From DASXVU01 sp963732855 (GTDB lineage: Archaea; Thermoplasmatota; Thermoplasmata; Methanomassiliicoccales; UBA472): a stretch of DNA of 64,000 bases. Below the pieces are notes generated by a model. It worked only from the letters and a program-made list of their open reading frames with translations, searched no databases and was not told where the DNA came from. This document shows, in pieces, positions 34,510 to 44,118 of the stretch. The position numbers and the translations under genes are program-made. Within the stretch, counting starts at the first letter, position 1, and each line of letters begins with the position of its first letter. The stretch covers positions 62,001 through 126,000 of the forward strand of contig CAVTBB010000003.1 of assembly GCA_963732855.1 (NCBI GenBank), in the 5' to 3' direction.

Positions 34510-35388
34510 ATGGCCTCTGCCTTCAAGGACCAGAAATTGGTTTTCCTTTTAGCGGCGGCCATAACGCTCATCGCCGCGGGAGTGCTGATCGCTAATGTGC
34601 AGGATGCCAATAGCCAAGGGGTCAAGATAAGCAACGAGACCCTGGACCAGATCACCGCGGTCATCATCCAAATGATGGTGGTCTTCTGGATCGCGTTGAT
34701 GGGCTATTTCGTCTACCGATATTTTACATCGAAGAAGGGAGGCCGGATCAAAGGGGAGCATCAGGCGGGGGAGGGAAAGAACATGCTTCCTTATGCCGTT
34801 GTCCTGTTGGCATTGTGGCTGATACTTTTCGTTGTGAATCCAAGCGGGAACAACCTGTTCTCCGGTCAGCTGGGGGAAAGGGGTGCGCCGACCAATTCCT
34901 CCACTCCAGACCCGAATGCACCATTGGAACCGACCCGCGACCTTCCCCTCTTGCTCCCTCTGGTCGTGGTCTTCATTGCTTTGGCCTCGATCGTTGTGGT
35001 TTGGAAGTTCATGCGCCGGCGAGACGGACCGAAGGTCAACGTGGCCGATCAAGACAAGGACGTGGAGGCGAAGGCGGTCCTGGACGCAGCGATGAAAAGC
35101 CTATACGCGGGGGAGGACCCCCGTTCGACCATCATACGCACCTACCAGCAGATGTGCCTATTGGTGCAGGCAGGCAAGCTGGACGAGGAACCGTATCTCA
35201 CCCCGAGGGAATTCGCCGATAAAGCGGCCGTGGTGCTCGGATGGAAGAAGGCGCCATTGGAGGACCTGACCTTACTGTTCGAAGAGGCCAGGTATAGCGA
35301 CCATCCACTTGGGGTAGAGCAGAAGGAACGGGCCATATCGTCATTTACAAGGGTCAGGGATGGCCTAGGAGTTGTATCCGATGGTTGA
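34510..35388 (+). CDS. DUF4129-domain membrane protein
   Basis: 292 residues with about four membrane helices (near 10-30, 48-68, 92-110, 147-167) and a cytoplasmic C-terminal DUF4129 domain: IIRTYQQMCLLVQAG, YLTPREFADKA and LTLLFEEARYSDHPL. DUF4129 proteins sit in MoxR/DUF58 operons across bacteria and archaea, and the next four genes complete such an operon. They are thought to help build or stabilise membrane or envelope complexes. The downstream start overlaps its stop by 8 nt. Confidence 0.82.
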   Translation: MASAFKDQKLVFLLAAAITLIAAGVLIANVQDANSQGVKISNETLDQITAVIIQMMVVFWIALMGYFVYRYFTSKKGGRIKGEHQAGEGKNMLPYAVVLLALWLILFVVNPSGNNLFSGQLGERGAPTNSSTPDPNAPLEPTRDLPLLLPLVVVFIALASIVVVWKFMRRRDGPKVNVADQDKDVEAKAVLDAAMKSLYAGEDPRSTIIRTYQQMCLLVQAGKLDEEPYLTPREFADKAAVVLGWKKAPLEDLTLLFEEARYSDHPLGVEQKERAISSFTRVRDGLGVVSDG

Positions 35389-35998
35389 GCTGCCAAGTGA
35401 CCGCCGGGGATTCCTGGACCGCATGAACTGGGAGAACTTCCAGGAGCATCAGGACTCGTTCCCCATCGGCACCGTTCTGGTCGCGCTGACACTGGTCCTG
35501 ACCATCATGGCCATTTTCCTTTCGTCGCAAGGGGAGTCGAGAACCGGGGATGATATCCGATGGTCCTTCTTCGTCCTCCTTGTTATCATATTATGCATCG
35601 TCGCCATCAGGTGGCTCTATCCCAAACATCTCCGCTATGATGAGATGGACTATACGATCGATCTCCAGGACGGGGAATTCAAGAAGGGCATCAGCAAGGC
35701 CATGGTGGAGGGTGCGCTCGATGGCCGCCTGTTCAGCCAGATCAATATGATGCTGGACTTGAGGGAGGCCTTGGCGAATCGTGTGATGGCGCGCCACCAC
35801 CTGTCAAAGACCGACCTCCAAAAGGCGATTGACGAAGATCGGCTTGGACCGTTGGTCGGCGATCTGGACATGATGTGGATCCTGAAAGGCTCGATGCGCG
35901 ACTTCGAGGAATTGCTTAAGGACGAATCCAATGGGATCCGCGCCAACTTCTATGTATGGTTCGCGGACATGTTGAGAAAAGTGGAGGAATGGCATTGA
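35381..35998 (+). CDS. Two-helix membrane protein of the MoxR operon
   Basis: 205 residues from the ATG at 35381 (CTAGGAG upstream). There is an N-terminal cytoplasmic stretch, two membrane helices (about 30-48 and 62-80), then a helical cytoplasmic domain with MMLDLREALANRVMARHHLSK and many charged residues. No family is recognised. Its place between DUF4129 and MoxR, with overlapping ends, shows it belongs to the same system. Confidence 0.75.
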   Translation: MVELPSDRRGFLDRMNWENFQEHQDSFPIGTVLVALTLVLTIMAIFLSSQGESRTGDDIRWSFFVLLVIILCIVAIRWLYPKHLRYDEMDYTIDLQDGEFKKGISKAMVEGALDGRLFSQINMMLDLREALANRVMARHHLSKTDLQKAIDEDRLGPLVGDLDMMWILKGSMRDFEELLKDESNGIRANFYVWFADMLRKVEEWH

Positions 35999-36945
35999 GG
36001 GTTGATGAGGTAAAGACACAGTGTAAGACGATCCTAGATGAGGTGGGGAAGGTCATCGTCGGCAGACGCGAGGTGACAGAGCGGGTCATGCTGGCGGTGC
36101 TCTGTGAGGGCCATATCCTTTTCGAGGATTTCCCTGGCTTGGCGAAGACCATGATGGCCAATACCTTCGCCCGGGCCAGCGGATGCCAGTTCAAGCGGGT
36201 TCAGTTCACTCCGGACCTGTTGCCCGCCGATATCACAGGATCCTTCATCCTGGACCGGAGTTCTTCCTCGTTCATCCTGCGCAAGGGCCCGCTGTTCACC
36301 AACATCCTCCTGGCCGATGAGATCAACCGGGCACCGCCAAAGACCCAGGCCGCGCTCCTGGAGTCGATGCAGGAACGCCAGGTCACATTGGAAGGGGAGA
36401 CCCACAAGCTCGACCGGCCCTTCATCGTGATGGCCACTCAGAATCCTATCGAGTACGAGGGCACGTATCCCTTGCCTGAGGCGCAGATCGACCGTTTCCT
36501 GATACGGACCAAGGTGGGATATCCGACCGCAGATGAAGAGAAGATAATACTGCAACGGCGCAGGTCCCGCAAAAAGGAGGAGACCGATGTCCAACAAGTG
36601 TGCACTGCCAAGACCGTAGTGGAGCTCCAGACGGCACTGGAAGAGGTGCACGTGGACGACGGCATAGACCAATACATCGTCTCAATAGTTGAATCGACAA
36701 GGCACCACGATCAGGTGGAGGTCGGAGCTTCGCCCAGAGGGTCGTTGGCGCTGATGAGGCTTTCCGCCGCTAAGGCCGCCATCTCCGGAAGGGATTATGT
36801 CATCCCGGATGACGTCAGAGCGGTGGCCATACCGGCTCTGGCTCACCGTCTCATTCTGGCCGCCGACCCCTGGATCAGAGGGGTCAGGGCCGAGGACGTC
36901 CTGACCGCGCTCATCAAGAGCACCCCGGTCCCGAAGGTCGGTTGA
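35989..36945 (+). CDS. MoxR-family AAA+ ATPase
   Basis: 318 residues. The Walker A-like P loop is EDFPGLAKTM (Gly50 to Thr54), Walker B and sensor are LLADEINRAPPKTQAALLESMQE, and ATQNPIEYEGTYPLPEAQIDRF and the C-terminal lid SPRGSLAL complete the MoxR signature. MoxR ATPases act as chaperones that assemble complexes with DUF58 or vWA partners. The ATG at 35989 overlaps the upstream gene; a TTG at 35995 would have better ribosome-site spacing (GGAGG at 35983-35987). Confidence 0.93.
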   Translation: MALRVDEVKTQCKTILDEVGKVIVGRREVTERVMLAVLCEGHILFEDFPGLAKTMMANTFARASGCQFKRVQFTPDLLPADITGSFILDRSSSSFILRKGPLFTNILLADEINRAPPKTQAALLESMQERQVTLEGETHKLDRPFIVMATQNPIEYEGTYPLPEAQIDRFLIRTKVGYPTADEEKIILQRRRSRKKEETDVQQVCTAKTVVELQTALEEVHVDDGIDQYIVSIVESTRHHDQVEVGASPRGSLALMRLSAAKAAISGRDYVIPDDVRAVAIPALAHRLILAADPWIRGVRAEDVLTALIKSTPVPKVG

Positions 36946-36946
36946 C

Positions 36947-38199
36947 GTGCGCACTCGCCCTGGTGCCGCCATCCTAGCGGCTGCCTCCATATTTCTAGTG
37001 AGCGGGCTGACGCTACACCGTTGGAGATCATATCCCTGATCGTGCCGTTGATCCTGATGGTGGCGCTGGCACCTCTGATCTTTCCGCGATCGAATGTCAA
37101 GCTGAGCATAGCTCGAGCATTCGATCAAGACCGCCCGCAGAAAGGCGAAGAGGTCGAGGTCAGTCTTAGAATCGAGAACCTGGGCGATGCCTTCGACCTA
37201 GTGCAGCTGGAGGACAAGCTGCCAGAGGGAACACAGCTAGTATCGGGACGGAACCACTTCCCTATTGGAATGGTCAAGGAAGAGACGCTCGAGGTAAAAT
37301 ACAAGGTAGCGTTCCCGGGTCGAGGGAGGTTCCGATTCGATGACGTGGAGATCATTTCTACCCATGCTCTCTTCGCTACCTCCAGAACGACAACGTATGA
37401 CCTGCCGGGAGAGGTCGAGGTCACGCCGCACATGCAGGAGATGAAGAGGTTATCGATCCAACCCCAGAAGGTCAGGATGCATGCCGGCAACATCCGGTCC
37501 AAGCTGCTGGGTCCGGGCATCGAGTTCTTCGCATTGCGTGATTATCGACCAGGAGATACCCTCAGACATGTCAACTGGAAGGCTTCTGCCCGCAGGGGCA
37601 CGATGGTGACCAACGAGTATGAGACCGAAAGGAGCGGCGACGTCACGATCATCGTCGACGCAAGGACCGTGGGAGGGGACGAGAACCTAGAGGCCACGGT
37701 GGAGGCGGCGGCTTCCCTTTCCTCATACTTCCTGAAAGAGAGGGACCGGGTCGGGATGGTCATCCTAGGCCACATAGTGGATGTGATAAAGTCGAACTAT
37801 GGAAAGCGCCAATTGCAGAAGATAGTGGACCATCTTACCGACGCCAGACCGGGTGCGGTCCGTTCCGCGGTCAGCATCCGTCTGGCACTGAACCGCTACT
37901 TCCGGGGTGACTCGATGCTCGTACTGATCACCACACTGAACGACCGTAGGATGGTGGAGACGGCGGAAGAGCTGGTGGGCCGGGGGCATCACCTGGTGGT
38001 GATCTCACCGCGTCCGGTCGTGGAAGGCCAAACAGGAGATAGGGCCAGCGAACTGCTGCATCGAATGGGGGCGATGCGCCGCGCCGATGCACTGTATGAA
38101 CTGGGCCGGTTCTGCAAGGTAGTGGACTGGGAGACGGGAAAGCCGTTGACGACCTACTTCCGGGAGGTGAGGAACTGCCAGACGGAAAGGACCCGCTGA
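36947..38199 (+). CDS. DUF58 protein, MoxR partner (frameshifted near the 5' end)
   Basis: About 418 residues if repaired. The first 26 codons from the GTG at 36947 give a membrane helix (VRTRPGAAILAAASIF...). At 37024 one G is missing, and the remaining 392 codons continue in the next frame with a second helix, a beta-rich region (GRGRFRFDDVEI) and the DUF58 core (GIEFFALRDYRPGDTLRHVNWKA). The vWA-like DVTIIVDAR strand follows. GTTGGAGATC would need to be GTTGGGAGATC. Without repair the protein could only start at the TTG at 37021 and would lack one helix. It directly follows the MoxR gene (1 nt gap). Confidence 0.85.
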
Positions 38200-38762
38200 G
38201 GAACCGCTTCTTGGCCATTCGATATTCATCGTATGCGATGATCTTCGCGGCGGTCCTGATCTCCATCGGCTTTGGAGGACAAAACCTACTCGGGCTGATC
38301 GGACCCCTACTCTTGCTGGGGGCGACCGGGGGTGCGATCTCGCTGCATTTGGCCTGGGCGGCCACGTTCCGTCTCCTATTTGGTCTTGTGACCGTAATGG
38401 CAGCTTTGTGGGTGCAGCTGGAGGCGGGGACACCGTTCTTCATGGGATGGGCGGTGCTAATGTTGGGAATGGCCTCGACAATGCTCGGTGGGGTATCGCT
38501 GGAAACACGCTATCTGGCAACAACGGTTAAGGATCCTGGGCCAAGCGCGATAGGCCTTGTCGCCCTCAAGAGGACGATGCTCCGTATAGGCACATATTTG
38601 CTTATCGTAACGGTTGTAGCCCTACTGACGGTGCTTGGCTCATTCGCCTTCACTTTGGGATCGTTCCCGATATGGGCGGTTGGCATAAGCACAGCAGTGC
38701 TTGTGCTCATGCTCGCCTACCTAGTCTCGAAGAGCGCCGAGGCGGCAGACCAAAGTGGTTAA
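38175..38762 (+). CDS. Membrane protein closing the MoxR operon
   Basis: About 183-195 residues with five to six hydrophobic helices and almost no charged loops. A textbook ribosome site GGGAGGTGAG (38162-38171) precedes a CTG at 38175; the first common start codon is a TTG at 38211 without a good site. I extend to 38175 on that ground, which makes a CTG start possible. No family is recognised; polytopic proteins are common at the end of MoxR operons. Confidence 0.65.
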   Translation: MPDGKDPLRNRFLAIRYSSYAMIFAAVLISIGFGGQNLLGLIGPLLLLGATGGAISLHLAWAATFRLLFGLVTVMAALWVQLEAGTPFFMGWAVLMLGMASTMLGGVSLETRYLATTVKDPGPSAIGLVALKRTMLRIGTYLLIVTVVALLTVLGSFAFTLGSFPIWAVGISTAVLVLMLAYLVSKSAEAADQSG

Positions 38763-38787
38763 TATCCGCGGAGATTTGCTTAGCTCA

Positions 38788-39948
38788 ATGGATTCGGACC
38801 TGGTTGTTGTGGGTGGCGGTCCGGTGGGATGTGCCGTGGCGGCCATCACCGCCAGGAAATTCTCAACCCTCGTCATGGAGGAGCACGTCGACGCCGGGGT
38901 CCCGGTCCAATGCGCAGGGCTGGTAACGGCTCGGGTCATTGACATGGTGGAGGCCCAGGATTCCGTCATAAACCGGATAAGCGGAATGGTCCTGCATTTT
39001 CCTGGAGGGGCAGAGCTCCGTCTTGATGGCAAGGAGACCAAAGCGGTCGTGGTGGACCGGTTCAAGTTCGACCAGCGCTGTAAGGACCGGGCGGTGGCGG
39101 CCGGAGCCGATTATGTCACTGGGTCCAAGTTCCAGAACTTCAAGGTCGAAGATGACGGGATAACTCTGTCAGCTGAAGGCCGGCCACTCGCCCGATGCAA
39201 GCTGCTGGTCGGAGCGGACGGTTATAAATCGGGCGTTTCGAAGATGGCCGGTCTTCCTCCGCCCCGCGATGTCGTGAAGGGATTCGAAAGCGATGTGGAC
39301 CACCGCATGGATGAACAGAGCCACGTCCATGTCTATCTGGGGAACCGGGTCGCCCCCGGTTTCTTCGCCTGGAAGATCCCCTGCGGGAATTTCACCAGGA
39401 TCGGTTTGTGCGTATCGGAGGGGAATGGTCCGCCCAGCAATTACCTGAAGACACTCATGGAGAACGAGAAGCTGGACGGCTTCAGGAGACTGGAAAACTA
39501 CTCTGGCGTTATACCGCTCGGAACTCTGCGCAGGACCTACGCTGAAAGGGTGATGATCGCAGGGGACGCAGCCGCCATGGCCAAACCGCTCAGTGGCGGA
39601 GGGCTGTTCACCGGAATGATATCCGCGGAGTGTGCCGCGGCGACGGCCATTGATGCCCTCGAGAAGAAAGACCTGAGCATCCGTTCCCTTTCCCAGTACC
39701 AGCGTCTCTGGAAAGAGAGGATCGGACGGGAACTGGACCGTGGATACCGGGTAAGAAAGGTGTTCGTACGGTTGAGCGATAAGAAACTGGACGACGTAGG
39801 CAAGCTTATGTTAAAGCCAGACGTGAGGGCGATTTTGGAATCGGGAGACATCGACAGGCCGACGGAGCTCGCGCCGGCGGTCCTGCGATCGGTGCCTTCG
39901 CTGCTGCGTTTCTCACCGCAGATCCTCGGTTCTTTATTGTTAAAATGA
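38788..39948 (+). CDS. Geranylgeranyl reductase family flavoprotein
   Basis: 386 residues. The N-terminal FAD motif VVGGGPVGCAVA, PVQCAGLVT with the family's conserved Cys, the DGYKSGVSKMAGL segment, and the second FAD motif GDAAAMAKPLSGGGLFTGM are all present. In archaea these enzymes saturate the geranylgeranyl chains of membrane ether lipids. Some relatives act on other isoprenoids, so the substrate is inferred. The start at 38788 puts the FAD loop at the N terminus, and GGTTAATAT lies about 27 nt upstream. Confidence 0.88.
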   Translation: MDSDLVVVGGGPVGCAVAAITARKFSTLVMEEHVDAGVPVQCAGLVTARVIDMVEAQDSVINRISGMVLHFPGGAELRLDGKETKAVVVDRFKFDQRCKDRAVAAGADYVTGSKFQNFKVEDDGITLSAEGRPLARCKLLVGADGYKSGVSKMAGLPPPRDVVKGFESDVDHRMDEQSHVHVYLGNRVAPGFFAWKIPCGNFTRIGLCVSEGNGPPSNYLKTLMENEKLDGFRRLENYSGVIPLGTLRRTYAERVMIAGDAAAMAKPLSGGGLFTGMISAECAAATAIDALEKKDLSIRSLSQYQRLWKERIGRELDRGYRVRKVFVRLSDKKLDDVGKLMLKPDVRAILESGDIDRPTELAPAVLRSVPSLLRFSPQILGSLLLK

Positions 39949-41009
39949 GCGGAAGGTATGTATTCACCGGAATCTTCCCGAACGTTATGAGATGCGCACG
40001 GGTACCCCGACTAGAGGCGGAATCGATCCGCAAGAGGCTTAACGCCATGGGTTACGTACGCAAGGATGTCCGCATAATCATGCAGGGGGAGTACGTGCTG
40101 CTGCCTCTTACGGACAAGGTCGATCAACGGATTATCGATGAGGAAAAACTGGAGATCGTCGAAGGAGACCCCCCGAGAAAGGAATGTTACCGGGCCCCTT
40201 ATGACCTGATCAAGGAGAATCTAGCCCTCCCCGAGGAACTGGCCAAGTTGCTGCCCTACAAGTGGGAAATGATCGGCAACGTGCTCATCGTTAAGTTCCC
40301 AGAGCCGCTGAGACCGTATCTTGAAAGGATCGCCGGGGCATATGCCATGCAGCTCGGGGCCAAGACCGTCCTGGACGAACGAGGGTATATCGACGGCGTG
40401 TTCCGCATTCCGAAGATGGAGATCGTCTTCGGTACTGAAACGGAGACTGTGCATCACGAAGGCGTGATCCAATACAAGCTGGACGTTGCCAAGCTGATGT
40501 TCGCATCGGGCAACTTCGATGAGAAGAAGCGCATGAGCGAGCTGGACTGCACTGGTGAGACAGTTGTCGACATGTTCGCCGGAATCGGCTACTTCACCCT
40601 ACCGCTGGCCAAGCTGGCCCACGCTAAACGTGTGATCGCGTGCGAGATCAACCCCCTGGCCTTTTCATATCTGAAACAGAACATCGCCTTGAACGGAGTC
40701 AGACAGATCGTGGAACCATTCCAGGGCGATAACCGCACACTGCCGTACGTGAATGTCGCTGATCGGATCGTAATGGGCTACATCGGCTCCACCGAGGCCA
40801 GCCTTCCCAAGGCGATGACCCTGATCAAGAAAGGCGGGACCATCCACTATCACGACGTCTGTTCCATCGACGAGATCCCGGGCAAGATGGTGGACGCTTT
40901 CACCAAGGCAGCCGGGGAGCGAACATTCGAAGTGCTCCTGGTGAAAGAGGTAAAGGCCTTCGCCCCATGCAAGTCGCACATGGTGATGGACGTCAAAGTG
41001 CTAACCTGA
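39945..41009 (+). CDS. taw2: tRNA(Phe) wybutosine-pathway enzyme TYW2/Taw2 (Trm5 family)
   Basis: 354 residues of the Trm5/TYW2 family. The SAM-binding motif VVDMFAGIGYFTLPLAKLA has the YFTLP form of TYW2 (Trm5 has VGPF-type), followed by CEINPLAFSYLKQNI and the motif IV variant RIVMGYIGSTEAS in place of the Trm5 NLP type. It probably transfers the aminocarboxypropyl group of SAM to the tricyclic base at position 37 of tRNA(Phe). It overlaps the upstream stop by 4 nt (ATGA). Confidence 0.85.
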   Translation: MSGRYVFTGIFPNVMRCARVPRLEAESIRKRLNAMGYVRKDVRIIMQGEYVLLPLTDKVDQRIIDEEKLEIVEGDPPRKECYRAPYDLIKENLALPEELAKLLPYKWEMIGNVLIVKFPEPLRPYLERIAGAYAMQLGAKTVLDERGYIDGVFRIPKMEIVFGTETETVHHEGVIQYKLDVAKLMFASGNFDEKKRMSELDCTGETVVDMFAGIGYFTLPLAKLAHAKRVIACEINPLAFSYLKQNIALNGVRQIVEPFQGDNRTLPYVNVADRIVMGYIGSTEASLPKAMTLIKKGGTIHYHDVCSIDEIPGKMVDAFTKAAGERTFEVLLVKEVKAFAPCKSHMVMDVKVLT

Positions 41010-41167
41010 TGCAAGCCCCATCACAACCCTCAGCGTGCAATTTCTAGCAATTTTTCGATCGCGAGCAGTGGGGCTAAATAAATATCAAATATGTGTGAGT
41101 AAGGACAGCGAAATCACTGAAGGATAATAATAGCCCTTTGACGCATGCCAAGTCTGTAGGTGATATC

Positions 41168-42274
41168 ATGCCCGCAAAGGTTTACTTCTGCCATCTGAGA
41201 ACTAGGACGGAGAAGGGTAACAAGGTCAACAAGATAGGGGACCTGTTCAACGAAGCGGGACTCGGGGAACTGATCAGACCCGGCGACCTCACCGCGATCA
41301 AGATTCATTTTGGCGAAAGGGGCAATGACGGTTACATCAATCCAGTCTTCGTAAGAAAGGTCGTGGACCGGATAAAGTCGCGTGGAGGAAACCCTTTCCT
41401 CACTGATACGAACACCTTGTATTCCGGGAGCAGGCACAACGCCGTGGACCATCTGGTGACCGCGCTAGAGCATGGTTTCGACTACACCGTCACCGGTGCG
41501 CCCCTGATCATCTCTGACGGCCTTCGCAGCGACAATTACCTGGAGGTGGCGATAGGGAAGAAGCACTTCGAAAGCGTCAAGTTGGCAAGGGACATCGTCT
41601 CTTCCGACGGTATCATCGCCATGACCCATTTCAAAGGCCACGAGATGGCCGGTTTCGGAGGGGCGATCAAGAACATCGCGATGGGCGGAGCGCCGGCCAT
41701 AGGCAAGAAGGAACAGCACAGCTGCCGGATGGACGTCAAGCAGGACCTGTGCGTCGGTTGCGGGGCTTGTGCCTCGGTCTGCCCGGAGGGGGCGATCACA
41801 TTGCCAGATGGAAATGCGCAGGTTTCCGCGGAGGACTGCATCGGCTGCGGAGAGTGCCTCACGGTCTGTCCCGAGAAGGCCATCGACATCAATTGGGCAG
41901 CAGACCTGCCCCACATGATCGAGAGGATGACCGAGTACGCATATGGCGTGGTGAAATCGCACCAAAAGAAGATGGGGTATATCAATTTCCTGATCAACAT
42001 CACACCCGATTGTGACTGTGCACCCTGGAGCGACGCTCCCATCGTCCCGGACATCGGTTTCTTGGCCTCCACCGATCCAGTAGCGATAGACCAGGCGAGC
42101 TTCGACCTGGTCAACAAGCAGATAGGTTTGGCCGATTCGCTCCTCTCTTCAAACCTGCCCCAGGGAACGGACAAGTTCAAGGGTTCGTGGCCCAACACGA
42201 ATGGAGAACTCCAGCTAAGCTATGGTGAGGAGATACGATTGGGAAGTCGCGAGTATGAGCTCATAACCCTATGA
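41168..42274 (+). CDS. DUF362 protein with two [4Fe-4S] clusters
   Basis: 368 residues. A DUF362 domain (KVYFCHLRT, KIHFGERGN, THFKGHEMAGFGGAIKN) surrounds a ferredoxin insert with two motifs, CVGCGACASVCPEGA and CIGCGECLTVCPEKA (about residues 195-245). The family is common in anaerobes. No reaction is established; a redox role is likely from the clusters. The ATG at 41168 follows GGTGATATC. Confidence 0.88.
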   Translation: MPAKVYFCHLRTRTEKGNKVNKIGDLFNEAGLGELIRPGDLTAIKIHFGERGNDGYINPVFVRKVVDRIKSRGGNPFLTDTNTLYSGSRHNAVDHLVTALEHGFDYTVTGAPLIISDGLRSDNYLEVAIGKKHFESVKLARDIVSSDGIIAMTHFKGHEMAGFGGAIKNIAMGGAPAIGKKEQHSCRMDVKQDLCVGCGACASVCPEGAITLPDGNAQVSAEDCIGCGECLTVCPEKAIDINWAADLPHMIERMTEYAYGVVKSHQKKMGYINFLINITPDCDCAPWSDAPIVPDIGFLASTDPVAIDQASFDLVNKQIGLADSLLSSNLPQGTDKFKGSWPNTNGELQLSYGEEIRLGSREYELITL

Positions 42275-42314
42275 GCATGGAATACCCGATCGCCCACAGA
42301 CCGCTATCAGCGGT

Positions 42315-43838
42315 TCATTCTTTGACGACCGGCTCTGACGCTCCGGACGCCGCTAGCAGGTTGCGCAACGCCTCATCGTATTCGTTTCCGGTCGAGTCCA
42401 GCATCTTCTGGGCGAACTGAGCCAGGTAAACGCCGTAGTCCGACTCCTCCTTGTTGAAATGCCAGTTCTTGGATGAATCCCCGGCAGAGTTCAGGAACGC
42501 GAATGAAATCGACTTGATCCGATGGTCCTTCTGCCGACCTTTCTCTGTCGCACGGACCATCGCGTCCTTGCCCTCCGTCTTGAACGTTCGGGCCAGCAGG
42601 TCCGCGTACGCCCCTATCTCCCCCAACTTCGAATATTTGGGCAGGGCGCTTGAGATATTGACGTTCTGCTCCATCTTCCGGGCCTCCTGGACCATCTGCG
42701 GCGGTGTCAGGTCGGTCCTCTTGAGCAGGTCCTCGATCACCCCCTTCGACGCCACCCCTTCCAGGATCGTCTGCTTGTTCGGTTCCCAGATATCCGTGAT
42801 GATCTTCCCCGCTTGGTTGCTCGATGAGACCACGGAGACGGCCTTCACATCCAGCAGGTGGTTGAGCGCCATAATCTCCGACTCGCTGCCCTTGACATTG
42901 GCCAGGAACAGGTTCTTGTCGTGACCGTAACAGTCCGCGCCGGTGATGAAAACTGAGTCCATCCAGCGGGTGGTTACGTTCCACTCGTTGATGTAGCGTT
43001 CGACGAAATCCTTGTCGCTGATCTTGCCGTCGAGGTACGAGCGTTTAAGGTCGTCGCTCATCTCGAACGCCTTCTTTGAGGGGCAGTCGGCACAGTTGGA
43101 GGCGACGCAGCGCAGCTTCCTTTCGACGTCGACATCGAAGTCATCGTTAGGCTGATTGGCGGCGATGCGGGAGGTGAGCCAAGTGATCAGGTTGACCTCC
43201 TTGAGGCAGTCGTGGCACACCCGGACCTCCTTATCCGCAGATTTCCATTTGATGATGAGGCATGCGTCGGACTCGTGACCGCAGGTGAGGGCTTTGAGCT
43301 GATACTCTGACTGTTCGAGCATCTCGGTCACATATTTCTCGGGAGCCTTTGCTCCGCCCTCTGAGCAGAACAACGTGGCATCGGTGGAATAGATGTGCAG
43401 ATCGCGCTTCTTCGCGATATCGAAATAGGCCAGCAGTCTAAGGTCGGGATCGTCGAAATGCTGTATGCCGATCAGCTTCTCCCGGTCCACCTTTCCCCTT
43501 ACCGCAAAAGAGACCTCGCCCACTGGTAATTGGGCGGCGGTCAAATAAGGTATCTTCCCGGATGCCGCGAGAGAGATCGCGGCCGCGTATGCGCGTACCA
43601 GCGGGTCCCCGTGTTTCGCGATCTTGTTCAGCCTTTCCGCGTCATCCTTGTAGTTGGAGACCTTCTCAAGCTTCCGCTGGATCTTGTCGAAGCGGCAATT
43701 CCGGCACTTCTCTCCGGAGCACTGAGGAACCATGATCGATGGATTGTCCCTCAGCATCTTCGACGTCTCGATAAGACCTTTCTCCAGAGCCTTCGGGGTG
43801 GCCTTGACCCCTCTGAACTTGACTTTTTGGGTCGGCAT
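42315..43838 (-). CDS. Large cysteine-containing protein of unknown function
   Basis: 507 residues with no recognised domain. Visible elements are an N-terminal cysteine group (QCSGEKCRNCRF near residue 40), a second group (CSEGG, CGHES, CLII, CHDC, about 155-215) and a third (CVASNCADC near 245). A GADCYGHDKNLF segment and a mixed helical C-terminal half follow, with an SSSNQAG stretch and repeated charged helices. Twelve to thirteen cysteines, several in C-X2-C or C-X4-C pairs, suggest zinc or iron-sulfur binding. It stands alone, convergent with the DUF362 gene. Confidence 0.75.
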   Translation of the reverse strand: MPTQKVKFRGVKATPKALEKGLIETSKMLRDNPSIMVPQCSGEKCRNCRFDKIQRKLEKVSNYKDDAERLNKIAKHGDPLVRAYAAAISLAASGKIPYLTAAQLPVGEVSFAVRGKVDREKLIGIQHFDDPDLRLLAYFDIAKKRDLHIYSTDATLFCSEGGAKAPEKYVTEMLEQSEYQLKALTCGHESDACLIIKWKSADKEVRVCHDCLKEVNLITWLTSRIAANQPNDDFDVDVERKLRCVASNCADCPSKKAFEMSDDLKRSYLDGKISDKDFVERYINEWNVTTRWMDSVFITGADCYGHDKNLFLANVKGSESEIMALNHLLDVKAVSVVSSSNQAGKIITDIWEPNKQTILEGVASKGVIEDLLKRTDLTPPQMVQEARKMEQNVNISSALPKYSKLGEIGAYADLLARTFKTEGKDAMVRATEKGRQKDHRIKSISFAFLNSAGDSSKNWHFNKEESDYGVYLAQFAQKMLDSTGNEYDEALRNLLAASGASEPVVKE

Positions 43839-44118
43839 CCGGCGGTTAGTGGGGTCCTTATCATAAAAGACTTTCTCAAATCATTCGTGCTGGTTCGAAG
43901 CTTCCCGATTATTATTGAATAGACTCTCGTACGTCCAGGATGACGATCGTGCCCTATCAGGCCCATGCCAGATAACGAACGAGCATATCGACTCGATTAT
44001 AGTCTCAACTAGATCGATGATGCGGTCGATTTTTAGCTCTGACAATGCAACTTATTTCCTTTTGTTTTTAGCTAACATAAGATTAAATCTCGGCCATCGC
44101 TATTCATTTACGGGATGC

